A stretch of 64,000 bases of DNA from Antedon bifida (taxonomy: Eukaryota > Echinodermata > Crinoidea > Comatulida > Antedonidae), in NCBI GenBank assembly GCA_963402885.1, contig OY727094.1:8868501-8932500 (forward strand), written 5' to 3'. Shown piece by piece: positions 23,746-35,356 of the stretch. A model generated the notes under the pieces. The model was not told the origin of the DNA. It saw only the letters and a list, made by a program, of their open reading frames with translations, and searched no databases. A program made the position numbers and the translations under genes. Numbering within the stretch: the stretch's first letter is position 1; the number at the start of each line of letters is the position of its first letter.

Positions 23746-24149
23746 CCATGAAATAATGTCTAATTTCTACATTGCAAAAACAACACAGTAATAAAATAAT
23801 ACAGTTATTAAAACTTATAATAAACCAATTTTGTTTCTGAATAAACCTGACCTACCTGTATTGATTGTGTTACAACTAAGCTGAAGGACAACAGAACAAT
23901 AAAGCTAGTAATGATAAATCACTGTAACCAAATAAATATCTTTCCATTTCAATTGACGCGGCCCTCTATAGGAGGATTTTTTGTATTTAGTATAAATATG
24001 GTAAGCAATAAAATGAAAACAAAACCGACGCAGCGGTGACATGACAAAATAAAGAAAAAGTATAAAGCATTCTTCACCTTAAGAAATATAGGAGGAATTT
24101 GCGAATCAATGGTAATATCGTAAATAATTAAAAAAATATTCAAGGTATA

Positions 24150-26078
24150 AATCGTATGCGCAGTCTGATCGATCTATTGGCATGTATGCGTCGAGGATTC
24201 ATCGACAAAGAAGTTGTTTTTATTTCATAGAATCGGACCACATAAAGTTTATTTTCTGACGGCTTTGAATTTATTTATTTAAGAATTTCCTGAAATGTAA
24301 TTTTTATATTTGAAATATTGTAATTATTATTCCACAAAATTCATAAATTGAAAGGTAGTTAATCTATTCTTTTTGATGCATTTCTGCCGTGTACCGTTGT
24401 GAAGTCCTTTAGAAAGGTGTACTTTGTTTTACCACAATTAGTCCATTGGCTGGAAGGGGTTACCGTGCCCCCGCCCCCTATCATTTTCTTTCCACGGGCA
24501 TATAAAGTACAAAAATGTGTTAACAAGAAAAATATAGGGATGCATTGTATGTACTTGCGTCGTCTGTAATGATCATCAGTGTTCTATCTTCAAATATTTT
24601 TGGGGTAGGGGGTAACATTTATCCTAACAACCCAAGAATCAATTAGATTATATTGGTACCATTGTGTAAAATCTTATAACATTTAAATAAAATTAATCGG
24701 ATGATTATGAAGGTCAGTAGAAGAAAAATGCAAAGTAGTAGAAAATGCAAATTTTTGCCAAAATATAGATAAATTTCAACATAGTATCTACAATTTTCAA
24801 TATTTTTTATCTTAATTGTGTTTTACACTCTATATGCCCGTGGGTAGAAAATAATGCTAAAGAAGTTTAACGGTGGGGTTGGGGGGGGGGGGGGGGGTAC
24901 TGGGGTGCACGGTAACCCTTTCCAGCCCATGGACTAAATATTTATACCATGGACCCCAACAATTAATATTTATTAATATTATTAGAATATATTTTCTGTC
25001 CGTAGACTATTGTAGTTTACCTCCGCCGAGGAGGCATATGTAGTGGATCGCGTGTGTTTGTCTGTTTGTTTGTTAGTTAGTTTGTTAGCAGGATTACTAA
25101 AAAAGCAAGATCTTTACCAGAATGAAAATACACACATTTTTGTACAAGAAGCAAGAGTTATAATTTGTGATTTATAATTTTAAAACATAATTTGATGTAC
25201 AGGATTTTTGATACGAGTAGTTTTAAAAACCTATTTCTTTTCAAATTCACCTGTTTGTTTATGCGTTCCTGTTAGTCAACTGTAACTATTATTAGTTGAA
25301 AGGCTGGTTACATAACCTTTACACCAAACTCGCATACACATGCTTGTAGTGAAATTAGCCTAAATCACACACAGCATTTAGACACGCACCGTGTACGTTA
25401 GATACAATAAAATCAGCACAAAATCATTCTTATTAAAAGTTTTGGAAAACATCATCGCAGCATAGATTGATACTCCCGCAATTTATGGACATGGTAGATA
25501 GTGTGACAACTTGTGATTTCTGTTGTTGTTATATTGTACACTATTACAGTATCTAATCATAACACACCAGTAAACTGAACAAGTAAATGATAACAATCCG
25601 TATATTGATTAGATTGAGATATTAAACTTTGAGTTGTGTTTTTACTAACATAATAACATAATTTCTATGTTTTTTCTTAAACAAGTAAATGATAACAATC
25701 CGTATATTGATTAGATTGAGATATTAAACTTTGAGTTGTGTTTTTACTAACATAATAACATAATTTCTATGTTTTTTCTTAAAACAAATGATAATAAATG
25801 ATATTTGACTTGACTAGCAAATTCAATTGATTTTTATAAAGCCGTTTTTATTATTATTATTATAAATATGACGCGTGTACTTATAATGTCTTTTTATAAA
25901 CCATACCTAAATATTTTCTTAAAATAGAAACTACGAATATTGTTTATTTGCCGATGATAAGCATTGTGTTTTATAGGGACATTACGCAATTACAGAAGGG
26001 TAGGTGATCGTGCGAGAGACAACAACGTTGTCTCGCGGTAATGTTAGTCAGGTTTAGAAGAGTGAGTGCCATGTCAAA
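24150..26078. other. Intergenic spacer between divergent SLC17 and FReD genes, copy 1
   Basis: No gene is seen. It holds a G-run (24880-24897), a repeat beginning TTACCTCCGCCGAGGAGGC at 25018 (also 45653, and inverted at 51069), and a perfect 102-bp tandem duplication (25579-25680 and 25681-25782) that is single at 46208 in copy 2. The divergent arrangement means both promoters probably lie here. Confidence 0.6.
26012..26036 (+). promoter_or_regulatory. Inverted repeat just upstream of the FReD start codon
   Basis: GCGAGAGACAAC and GTTGTCTCGC are complementary apart from one bulged G, with an AAC centre. It lies 43 bp before the ATG and is identical before copy 2 (46502-46526), although nearby spacer has drifted. 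It could be a 5' UTR stem-loop or a dimeric factor site. Confidence 0.3.
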
Positions 26079-28475
26079 ATGTTTTACATATTGTACAGCT
26101 TCACTGTGATCTTTGGTACCTTTGTATTTCACTGCAATATCTCAATGACATCAGGTAGGATGAAACACTTTTGTTCTTAAAATATTTATGTCAAGACTTC
26201 CTCCGTGAAATTAACAAATAAGCGCCGTGGTGGCCAATTAAATGCGATGTGACCACGTAATTTGTGAACAAATAATGATATAATAGTTATTATTTTTTAG
26301 ATGTAATTTAGTCCACAACATTTGCATACCAGATTAATGGGAATAAACATTTTTGCTTTTCTCTGTTTATAAAATTATTAAAAGACAGTTTAAAGATTCA
26401 TACGAAACTACAAGAAATTAAGTACCTATGGGTCATGCTTCTTTATCCAGTTAGTTATAGTATTAGTTTATTTCTATACGCATTTCTTTTTTTCATATAC
26501 ACTTCCTATTTATTAGGTAAATCCTGTATGCGATCTGCAATTTTTGAGAACCAACGGAATTTGTTGAAATCAAACGATTCGGTATTTTCTACTACTAGAA
26601 CAAGAAGTGCAACTCGATGTTCTCTGTTGTGTCTGAGTCTTACTCCTGACTGCCAATCATTTCGCTATGACATCACATCAAAATCATGTGAATTATCTGG
26701 GCGTTTGGGATTGGAAAAAACAAGCAGTCACCGGGCGTATACATTACGGCCAGCAGTACGTATTTCTGGTGTTATAACATGAATACAAATGTTTTGTTGT
26801 AAAACTTGATTTGTAAAGGTTGCTGCATAGAGAAAATATATATTTGCTGATAGTGCAACAAACATAATCGACGATGCTTTAATTGGATCATCATCAATAT
26901 ACATTGAATTATGCCTTCTCTCTCATTATTAATTGGAATAAGATTTTATAGATCACTGTTATGTTGTTGATATTCTTGCTTATTTACTAGGTGAAAGATT
27001 GCCAGGATATTTTGGGAAGCGGTGGAAGCGGATTATACCCAATTGCCAAGACTGGTAGAAACGCATTGCTTGTGTACTGTGATATGGATACAGACGAAGG
27101 AGGATGGACGGTAAATCTACATTTTTATAGATTTTGTTTACGTAGGCCTAATAAAAGGGCATGTATATAGTCATTGTTATGCAGGCCTAGCATCTAGATT
27201 TGGCTATACATGTAAAAACTATTTTTTTTTTAAAGCAGACAATCAATATTCAATATCTTATTTTTATTTGTAGGACTTATCTAAACAGCTGTAGGTTACG
27301 TGTACTAAAACAAATTATTACACGTTAAAACAATTGCATACAAAGGAGCCCTATCGTTTTTTTAAATACTATGTACACTGTATTCTAGGTTTTTCAGCGG
27401 CGTGAGGATGGTTCACTGAATTTTTATCGGTATTGGGAAGAATATAAAAATGGTTTTGGAAATGTGTGCGGTGAGTTCTGGCTGGGAAATTACAATATAC
27501 ATGAGATGACGTCATCTGGAAAGTACAACCTTCGAATTGATATGAAAACGGTTTCTGGTGAAGCATACTATACAGTATACGACAACTTCAGCATCAGTAA
27601 TGAAGATGATGACTACACCTTGGATTTCGGCGATATACTAAACGGCAACACGGGTAAGTGTAGAGACAAGCATGTCGTGGTTGAAAGTGTCAGTTTAATG
27701 CACCTTTGGCAAACTTTTTTCGTTTAATTAATTAATTAATTCGTGTTTCTCAAGTTGTTTTTCACTTTAACCAGTTTCGACAGATTCTACTTAGGTATAT
27801 GAAAAAAACACAACCAATGGTTTCACACATTTTTCATTGCGAAACTGTTTGATAACTTAGTGGAAAACAGGTTTTAAAAGAATTTTCATCAAATAATAAA
27901 GCGTTAAACATCTAAAGGACTGTTTCTCCTGACTATAATGTCAATAATACTCGTGTTACCAACTAAGACATAGACTGGAATGGACTTTAAAGATTCCAAT
28001 GCTCTTAAATATTTGACTATGACATTAAAGCCAAAACACATCAGAATGTGATTATGCTTGTCAACAATCATGTTAGATCATGAAATACACTACTACTGTT
28101 ACTGTTACTGCTGGTGCTGCTGCCGATACCGTTGCCGCTACCGCTACCACTACCACCACTACTGCTACGATGACGACGTTACCCAACATTTAAAATAAAA
28201 TGAATGTTTTTAGAAAATTTCGTTATTCATTTCTTTCCTAAACAGTTGATGTGATGATATATCATCGAGGGCAAGGTTTTACGACACGTGATGTAGATAA
28301 CGACAAAAAAGGTGGTAATACAAATTGTGCTGAACAACATGAAGGCGCCTGGTGGTTTTCCTATTGTTACAAATGTCATTTAAATGGAAAGTATGGATCT
28401 ACATTTGAGTGCTACACTGGAAGTAGTACGAGGGAAAAGCTGAGATGGTCAGAAATGAAAATAAAGCGTAACTAG
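26079..28475 (+). CDS. Secreted PAN/Apple + fibrinogen-related domain (FReD) protein, copy 1
   Basis: Exons: 26079-26154, 26517-26755, 26991-27110, 27389-27653, 28246-28475; 930 nt, 309 aa. Exon 1 encodes a signal peptide (MFYILYSFTVIFGTFVF). Exon 2 encodes a PAN/Apple-type module (CMRSAIFEN, RCSLLCLSLTPDCQSFRYD, KSCELSG). Exons 3-5 encode a complete FReD: VKDCQDIL, VYCDMDTDEGGWT, VFQRREDGSLNFYRYWEEYK, GEFWLGN, then the Ca2+ loop DVDNDKKGGNTNCA, GAWW and LRWSEMKIK. Such proteins act outside the cell as lectins that bind sugars or acetylated groups, often in invertebrate immunity. Extra cysteines (NVCGEF, CYKC, FECY) are unusual for the family. The upstream ATG at 26071 is followed by an early in-frame stop and is not used. 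Confidence 0.9.
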
Positions 28476-28479
28476 TAGT

Positions 28480-29100
28480 AGTAAAAAAAATAGAAACCTA
28501 AACACAGTTATTCTCCCTTCTCTTGTCTTATCATGAAATTATAGTATGAATAAGCGCTGTAAACTCATGTCACTAAATACTCACAGAACATGATAAAAGA
28601 AATGAAATGCATGTGTTTATTTTGTGTTAATAACCGTATGAATGGATTGAAGTTTTACTTGGTATTAATAATTGTATGTATATCAGTGGTAGCTGGCTCA
28701 TTTGTATTAAATACATCGATATATTTTGCTTAAGCTTTCTTCTAATTATAAGCGGAGGTCCAAGTGCCAAGAAGAGGCTTCGCTAATGTGTCCCATTGCC
28801 ACCTCTCTATACACTAAGCACACCAAGTTTTTAGTCGCGTGCATGCAACGCGACTCTATAGCTCACTATGTCGGATGGTCGATCGGTCGGTAAACACTAA
28901 CTCAAATTTGAGCAAGCGACTACAGCCATGTTTCTGGCCTTGTTTTGTTAGCTTACACCCTTAGAAAAAATAATTCAGCCGTTGCAAATTTACTGCGGTC
29001 ATCTTCAAATCCAAGATGGCGTTCAAAATGGCTACCATTTCAAATTACAAACCTATTATTGTTCGTAACTCAATAAATATTATATGTATTTTATTAAACA
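28480..29100. other. Spacer with a GTCGCGTG-type dispersed repeat
   Basis: From 28828 a repeat begins AGTCGCGTGCATGCAACGCG and continues CTCACTATGTCGG with TCGG/TCGA words. At about 28900 it reads CACTAACTCAAATTTGAGC and CTACAGCCATG. The same ends bracket a longer element at 48224-49005. There is no coding signal. Confidence 0.55.
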
Positions 29101-29104
29101 TTAT

Positions 29105-29690
29105 ATCGAGGGATAGCTATTTCATTTCATTTCATTTATTTTTGTCTCCATAAAAATACAATATAAAAAAACGTGGAAAAAGAACAAGAAGACATTATTA
29201 TTTGTATTTAATCTAATAGAACTTGAGCACTTTTAATATGCGTCTAAAAATTCTTACTATATCACTTATTTCATCCTCTTCACAATCAGAACATAGTAGT
29301 TCAACTAGTACATCCACAAATATGTACATACCAACCCAGTGAATAGATATCCATGATCCATGATTTTCTGGATTATCCAAACACTTTGTCTGTGCACCAA
29401 AAGGCCATATTATTGCATTGCCATCATTAAAATGATTCAAAAAGAGATGATTAACTCTGACTTTTGTTGTTTCACAACTTCCAGACACTATTCTGTGAAG
29501 ATTTTGGTCGTCATTGCCTTTTGTAGTCTCTCGACTATATATATTATATGCTAACCATTGTTAATGTTATGCTAAAATATGGTCAATAAATGTTTCTTGA
29601 ATTGAATTGAATTGAAATGTTTTGATTATCTCTATACGTGACCACCAGGATTTGACCACTAGGATTGATTCCTGATTCCTCTTTCGAAAA
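29105..29690 (-). mobile_element. Retroelement-like debris containing an unrecognised protein fragment
   Basis: Minus-strand 29488-29213 reads SGSCETTKVRVNHLFLNHFN, then DNPENHGSWISI and VELLCSDCEEDEISD, ending KVLKFY. It is followed by the short tandem tail (ATGAA)n seen on the plus strand as ATTTCATTTCATTT at 29122. On the plus strand a separate 3' tail AATAAATGTTTCTTGAATTG ends at about 29617. The fragment shares GSWI and VELLCSDC with 12528-12600. The assignment to a retroelement is inference from the tails. Confidence 0.35.
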
Positions 29691-30041
29691 AAGGAAGACA
29701 TAATCATTTACAGTGAATCATTCAAAGCATTGCTTTTTTATCTATTAGTTGACATTGACTTGGTTCTATTAGTCTCCAACCCAATAATGATTTTTGATGT
29801 TCCATTAATTTTAACTTTTAGTCTATTGTTTATAATACTGTACTATGTAATGTTTTAATTATTATGAATAAGCTTGAATTGTAATGAAAACATTTAGGTG
29901 TTTACGTTTGTTAGATAGAGGCATAAAGAATAGAGTCAGATGAGTTTATTCTCCTGACATCATACTGCTAACTTAGAACAGTATTATTTGCAATATATAA
30001 TTTATTATTTATTTTAGAGTATTATAATGCATTTAAAATAA

Positions 30042-31275
30042 CTAGAGGTTTCGCTCTCTTCGCTCGCACACCCTCTACAGTAGTAGTGGATGCACCCGAA
30101 TGGTCCTCGAAAACATGACCAACGCCTCTGGAACAATTGGTAATAATGTAAATAATATAACAGTATATACGTAAAATATACATATTATATTATTATATAT
30201 ATTATCTGAACGTTACACACAGGAGGAAACCGTTAATAGGGGTCATCAATCACTGAAATAGTCTCTAACGTGACTGTAAGAGACCAAAAGCATAGTTCAT
30301 CAAAGTGGGTGACAGTGAGCTGTGCTTTAACATTTGTATCACAATATACCATGACAACAGCATCTTGTTAATTTTGGAACAAAATGATTAAACAACAACT
30401 TTCGTAGCCTACTTATATATCGGTCGTAGTAGACACCATTTATAATTATAAATAGAGCAAGCAACAGAAATAAACGATAATATAAGCAGCAAAGGTGTTT
30501 CCCAGGTAGGCCTACCGAGCCTCCTATATTAACATTGAATCGCACCTAAATTTGATTAAATGATTAATAAATAGCATAAATAATTAGTTCAATTAGCCTC
30601 CTATAGTAACATTGAATCGCACCTAAATTTGATAAAATAATTAAAAAATAGCATAAATAATTAGTTAAACTACCAAAAACAAATTATATTTCACGTAAAG
30701 TAAATGCCTTTATAAGTGATTAGTTGAATATCTAAAACAAATAAATTGTAGTTCACGATTCAGTTGAATCACTAAAATCGCATTGTAGTTCACGTAAAAG
30801 TAAAGGCCTTCAATAATAGTTAAATTACTAAAACAAATTGTAGTTCACGTAATGTAAATGCATTTAATCAATATAATTGATTAGTTGAATATCTAAAACA
30901 AAATTAATTGCAGTAGGCCAGTTCTTCACGATACGTTGAACAACTAAAATATTTGTATTTAATATTGAATGTCGCCACCAACGGCCATTTTGCCGGAAGT
31001 GACGGACCCGGAAGCCAGTTGAACAACAGCGCGAGTGTGTGAAAATAACCCTGTGATATCCACGAATTTCGATAGGTAACGCTAAATGTTGTCGTTGTAA
31101 AAGACAAAAATGTAACAATAGCGTAACACTGTTAAAAACTAATGTTATCAAATCTACGTTTCGCGGTACATCTTAGATAGATAAGGTAGGTATCCAAGGC
31201 GGAGATTTATACCGAAGTTTTTCCATTGTGCTCGCCTATGTTATGTCAGAATTACCCATAATTTATATATAGATG
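30042..31275. mobile_element. 1.2-kb insertion in the spacer of copy 2
   Basis: Compared with 12940-12970, the copy 2 spacer gains this block, beginning ACTAGAGGTTTCGCTCTC and ending CCCATAATTTATATATAG. The interior has a tandem pair of about 75-80 bp (CCTCCTATATTAACATTGAA at 30521 and CCTCCTATAGTAACATTGAA at 30597) and several GTAGTTCACGTAAAG words. Its right end (31100-31270) recurs inverted at 50524-50690. No protein is encoded. Confidence 0.6.
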
Positions 31276-31524
31276 TGCACTAAAAAAAAAAAGAAATTCC
31301 ATAACTTTACTGATCAAATAATGTGATTACATTTATGACCATCGATCTCTTAGTTTGAAAAATATCAACTGGTGTAATGATGATTGTGCTCTTTTGATTG
31401 CATTTGATTGATTGATGTCTTAACAGAATGATATAACATCACATTTTGTGTTAAATGTTTTAGTTTGTATTTGGTTTTATAGGCAAATTTTGTGATTGGT
31501 CAATACAGACCTTTAATTGCGAAA

Positions 31525-31570
31525 GCCCCAGTGGTCTTTTTCTCATTCTCAGAGATTTCCTCATTTTTAT
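31525..31570 (+). pseudogene. Remnant of a tRNA repeat unit, plus orientation
   Basis: GCCCCAGTGGTC (the 5' 12 nt of the tRNA) is joined directly to TTTTTCTCATTCTCAGAG (the terminator and flank). The tRNA interior has been lost. It lies opposite in orientation to the main array. Confidence 0.7.
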
Positions 31571-31649
31571 CGTTTCAAATTAATTAAATTTCAGTATATC
31601 ACGGGCGGTTTAGAATTAATGTTCTTTACCTGATGTGTTTATATATATT

Positions 31650-31945
31650 ATTATATAAGTATCTCTTTGGAGATCCCGCTTCGTGAATAAAAATACTGAA
31701 TAGATGAGGGCGTATCAATTTGATCTCTGGTGCGCGTGCGTACAATTGAGGCCTAGTGCTGTTCCGCCGTACCACGCCGAGAATGTCATAGAATCGCAGC
31801 TATCCAATCGAGTTTGAACAATACCATGAAAGCCCCAGTGGTCATATGGTTAGGACAACTGCATATCAAGCAGACGGTCCGAGTTCTCATTCTCACAGAT
31901 TTCCCCATCTTTATCGTTTCAAATTAATTATATATATACTGTATA
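31650..31945 (+). repeat. Diverged inverted copy of the 364-bp tRNA repeat unit
   Basis: The unit reads, in plus orientation, TATAAGTATCTCTTTGGAGA, then CAATTTGATCTCTGGTGCGC, GTTCCGCCGTACCACGCCGA and the tRNA remnant. It is the reverse complement of the array units, with about 10% differences. It is the oldest-looking member and abuts the array's left end. Confidence 0.8.
31832..31886 (+). pseudogene. tRNA pseudogene, 3' truncated
   Basis: It has the same body and anticodon loop (ATATCAA) as the array tRNAs. After GAGTTC it jumps to TCATTCTCACAG, losing the rest of the T arm, the acceptor 3' half and the terminator. It also has two D-arm changes (GTCATATGG). Confidence 0.85.
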
Positions 31946-32128
31946 TGCATAAAAATAACATGCATAGAAATAAATTCTAATCCGCCCATATAATTATATA
32001 TATAAATATATATATATAAACAAATCAGGCAAAGAACATTAATTCTAAACCGCCCGGTGATATACTGAAATTTAATTAATTAATTTGAAACGATAAAGAT
32101 GAGGAAATCTGTGAGAATGAGAAAAAGT

Positions 32129-32200
32129 CGCCCCAACCGAGACTCGAACTCGGACCGCCTGCTTGATATGCAGATGTCCTAACCATTAGACCACTGGGGC
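32129..32200 (-). tRNA. tRNA-like gene, anticodon AUC (Asp codon), array copy 1
   Basis: The 72 nt fold as a full cloverleaf: acceptor GCCCCAG/TTGGGGC (one G-U), D arm GTCT/GGAC with an 8-nt loop, anticodon arm TCTGC-ATATCAA-GCAGG, variable CGGT, T arm CCGAG-TTCGAGT-CTCGG, discriminator G. The anticodon at 32165-32167 is ATC, read GAU/GAC. The A box TGGTCTAATGG and B box AGTTCGAGTCT match consensus, and a T5 terminator lies 2 nt downstream (32122-32126). The D arm (GTCTA-TGGTTAGGA) and 4-nt variable loop resemble metazoan tRNA-Glu, while G73 is typical of tRNA-Asp. Eukaryotic tRNA-Asp normally has GUC, so this may be a repeat-amplified pseudo-tRNA. Confidence 0.85.
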
Positions 32201-32492
32201 TTTCATGGTATTGTTCGAACTCGATTGGATAACGACTCTTTAACATTCTCGGCGTGGTACGGCGGAACAGCACTAGTCCTCAGTTGTACGCACGCGCACC
32301 AGAGATCAAATTGATACGCCCTCATCTTACAGTATTTTTATTCACGAGGCGGGATCTCCGAAGAGATACTTTTATATATATAAACAAATCAGGCAAAGAA
32401 CATTAATTCTAAACCGCCCGGTGATATACTGAAATTTAATTAATTAATTTGAAACGATAAAGATGAGGAAATCTGTGAGAATGAGAAAAAGT

Positions 32493-32564
32493 CGCCCCAA
32501 CCGAGACTCGAACTCGGACCGCCTGCTTGATATGCAGATGTCCTAACCATTAGACCACTGGGGC
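32493..32564 (-). tRNA. tRNA-like gene, anticodon AUC, array copy 2
   Basis: Identical to array copy 1 over the tRNA and terminator. Confidence 0.85.
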
Positions 32565-32856
32565 TTTCATGGTATTGTTCGAACTCGATTGGATAACGAC
32601 TCTTTAACATTCTCGGCGTGGTACGGCGGAACAGCACTAGTCCTCAGTTGTACGCACGCGCACCAGAGATCAAATTGATACGCCCTCATCTTACAGTATT
32701 TTTATTCACGAGGCGGGATCTCCGAAGAGATACTTTTATATATATAAACAAATCAGGCAAAGAACATTAATTCTAAACCGCCCGGTGATATACTGAAATT
32801 TAATTAATTAATTTGAAACGATAAAGATGAGGAAATCTGTGAGAATGAGAAAAAGT

Positions 32857-32928
32857 CGCCCCAACCGAGACTCGAACTCGGACCGCCTGCTTGATATGCA
32901 GATGTCCTAACCATTAGACCACTGGGGC
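32857..32928 (-). tRNA. tRNA-like gene, anticodon AUC, array copy 3
   Basis: Identical to array copy 1 over the tRNA and terminator. Confidence 0.85.
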
Positions 32929-33220
32929 TTTCATGGTATTGTTCGAACTCGATTGGATAACGACTCTTTAACATTCTCGGCGTGGTACGGCGGAACAGCA
33001 CTAGTCCTCAGTTGTACGCACGCGCACCAGAGATCAAATTGATACGCCCTCATCTTACAGTATTTTTATTCACGAGGCGGGATCTCCGAAGAGATACTTT
33101 TATATATATAAACAAATCAGGCAAAGAACATTAATTCTAAACCGCCCGGTGATATACTGAAATTTAATTAATTAATTTGAAACGATAAAGATGAGGAAAT
33201 CTGTGAGAATGAGAAAAAGT

Positions 33221-33292
33221 CGCCCCAACCGAGACTCGAACTCGGACCGCCTGCTTGATATGCAGATGTCCTAACCATTAGACCACTGGGGC
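33221..33292 (-). tRNA. tRNA-like gene, anticodon AUC, array copy 4
   Basis: Identical to array copy 1 over the tRNA and terminator. Confidence 0.85.
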
Positions 33293-33584
33293 TTTCATGG
33301 TATTGTTCGAACTCGATTGGATAACGACTCTTTAACATTCTCGGCGTGGTACGGCGGAACAGCACTAGTCCTCAGTTGTACGCACGCGCACCAGAGATCA
33401 AATTGATACGCCCTCATCTTACAGTATTTTTATTCACGAGGCGGGATCTCCGAAGAGATACTTTTATATATATAAACAAATCAGGCAAAGAACATTAATT
33501 CTAAACCGCCCGGTGATATACTGAAATTTAATTAATTAATTTGAAACGATAAAGATGAGGAAATCTGTGAGAATGAGAAAAAGT

Positions 33585-33656
33585 CGCCCCAACCGAGACT
33601 CGAACTCGGACCGCCTGCTTGATATGCAGATGTCCTAACCATTAGACCACTCGGGC
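33585..33656 (-). tRNA. tRNA-like gene, anticodon AUC, array copy 5 (acceptor mismatch)
   Basis: The acceptor 5' strand is GCCCGAG, so position 5 is G opposite G68, a mismatch in the stem. Otherwise identical to copy 1, including the terminator. Confidence 0.8.
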
Positions 33657-33948
33657 TTTCATGGTATTGTTCGAACTCGATTGGATAACGACTCTTTAAC
33701 ATTCTCGGCGTGGTACGGCGGAACAGCACTAGTCCTCAGTTGTACGCACGCGCACCAGAGATCAAATTGATACGCCCTCATCTTACAGTATTTTTATTCA
33801 CGAGGCGGGATCTCCGAAGAGATACTTTTATATATATAAACAAATCAGGCAAAGAACATTAATTCTAAACCGCCCGGTGATATACTGAAATTTAATTAAT
33901 TAATTTGAAACGATAAAGATGAGGAAATCTGTGAGAATGAGAAAAAGT

Positions 33949-34020
33949 CGCCCCAACCGAGACTCGAACTCGGACCGCCTGCTTGATATGCAGATGTCCT
34001 AACCATTAGACCACTCGGGC
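33949..34020 (-). tRNA. tRNA-like gene, anticodon AUC, array copy 6 (acceptor mismatch)
   Basis: Carries the same G5:G68 mismatch as the neighbouring copy 5, showing that the two units arose by local duplication of one variant unit. Confidence 0.8.
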
Positions 34021-34312
34021 TTTCATGGTATTGTTCGAACTCGATTGGATAACGACTCTTTAACATTCTCGGCGTGGTACGGCGGAACAGCACTAGTCCT
34101 CAGTTGTACGCACGCGCACCAGAGATCAAATTGATACGCCCTCATCTTACAGTATTTTTATTCACGAGGCGGGATCTCCGAAGAGATACTTTTATATATA
34201 TAAACAAATCAGGCAAAGAACATTAATTCTAAACCGCCCGGTGATATACTGAAATTTAATTAATTAATTTGAAACGATAAAGATGAGGAAATCTGTGAGA
34301 ATGAGAAAAAGT

Positions 34313-34384
34313 CGCCCCAACCGAGACTCGAACTCGGACCGCCTGCTTGATATGCAGATGTCCTAACCATTAGACCACTGGGGC
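34313..34384 (-). tRNA. tRNA-like gene, anticodon AUC, array copy 7
   Basis: Identical to array copy 1 over the tRNA and terminator. Confidence 0.85.
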
Positions 34385-34676
34385 TTTCATGGTATTGTTC
34401 GAACTCGATTGGATAACGACTCTTTAACATTCTCGGCGTGGTACGGCGGAACAGCACTAGTCCTCAGTTGTACGCACGCGCACCAGAGATCAAATTGATA
34501 CGCCCTCATCTTACAGTATTTTTATTCACGAGGCGGGATCTCCGAAGAGATACTTTTATATATATAAACAAATCAGGCAAAGAACATTAATTCTAAACCG
34601 CCCGGTGATATACTGAAATTTAATTAATTAATTTGAAACGATAAAGATGAGGAAATCTGTGAGAATGAGAAAAAGT

Positions 34677-34748
34677 CGCCCCAACCGAGACTCGAACTCG
34701 GACCGCCTGCTTGATATGCAGATGTCCTAACCATTAGACCACTGGGGC
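34677..34748 (-). tRNA. tRNA-like gene, anticodon AUC, array copy 8
   Basis: Identical to array copy 1 over the tRNA and terminator. The spacer just beyond (34921-34965) carries the only two private changes seen in an array spacer. Confidence 0.85.
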
Positions 34749-35040
34749 TTTCATGGTATTGTTCGAACTCGATTGGATAACGACTCTTTAACATTCTCGG
34801 CGTGGTACGGCGGAACAGCACTAGTCCTCAGTTGTACGCACGCGCACCAGAGATCAAATTGATACGCCCTCATCTTACAGTATTTTTATTCACGAGGCGG
34901 GATCTCCGAAGAGATACTTTTATAAATATAAACAAATCAGGCAAAGAACATTAATTCTAAACCACCCGGTGATATACTGAAATTTAATTAATTAATTTGA
35001 AACGATAAAGATGAGGAAATCTGTGAGAATGAGAAAAAGT

Positions 35041-35112
35041 CGCCCCAACCGAGACTCGAACTCGGACCGCCTGCTTGATATGCAGATGTCCTAACCATTA
35101 GACCACTGGGGC
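35041..35112 (-). tRNA. tRNA-like gene, anticodon AUC, array copy 9
   Basis: Identical to array copy 1 over the tRNA and terminator. Confidence 0.85.
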
Positions 35113-35356
35113 TTTCATGGTATTGTTCGAACTCGATTGGATAACGACTCTTTAACATTCTCGGCGTGGTACGGCGGAACAGCACTAGTCCTCAGTTGTA
35201 CGCACGCGCACCAGAGATCAAATTGATACGCCCTCATCTTACAGTATTTTTATTCACGAGGCGGGATCTCCGAAGAGATACTTTTATATATATAAACAAA
35301 TCAGGCAAAGAACATTAATTCTAAACCGCCCGGTGATATACTGAAATTTAATTAAT

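Noticed and set aside
23949..24143. Hydrophobic minus-strand frame upstream of SLC17 exon 1 as a possible N-terminal exon
   Set aside because: Its sequence does not resemble the SLC17 N-terminus, and exon 1 already has an ATG with an in-frame upstream stop. It is probably leader or spacer.
32076..35185. Nine identical 65-codon minus-strand frames
   Set aside because: They run straight through the tRNA gene and its flank and simply repeat every 364 bp. The structure is explained by the tRNA array.
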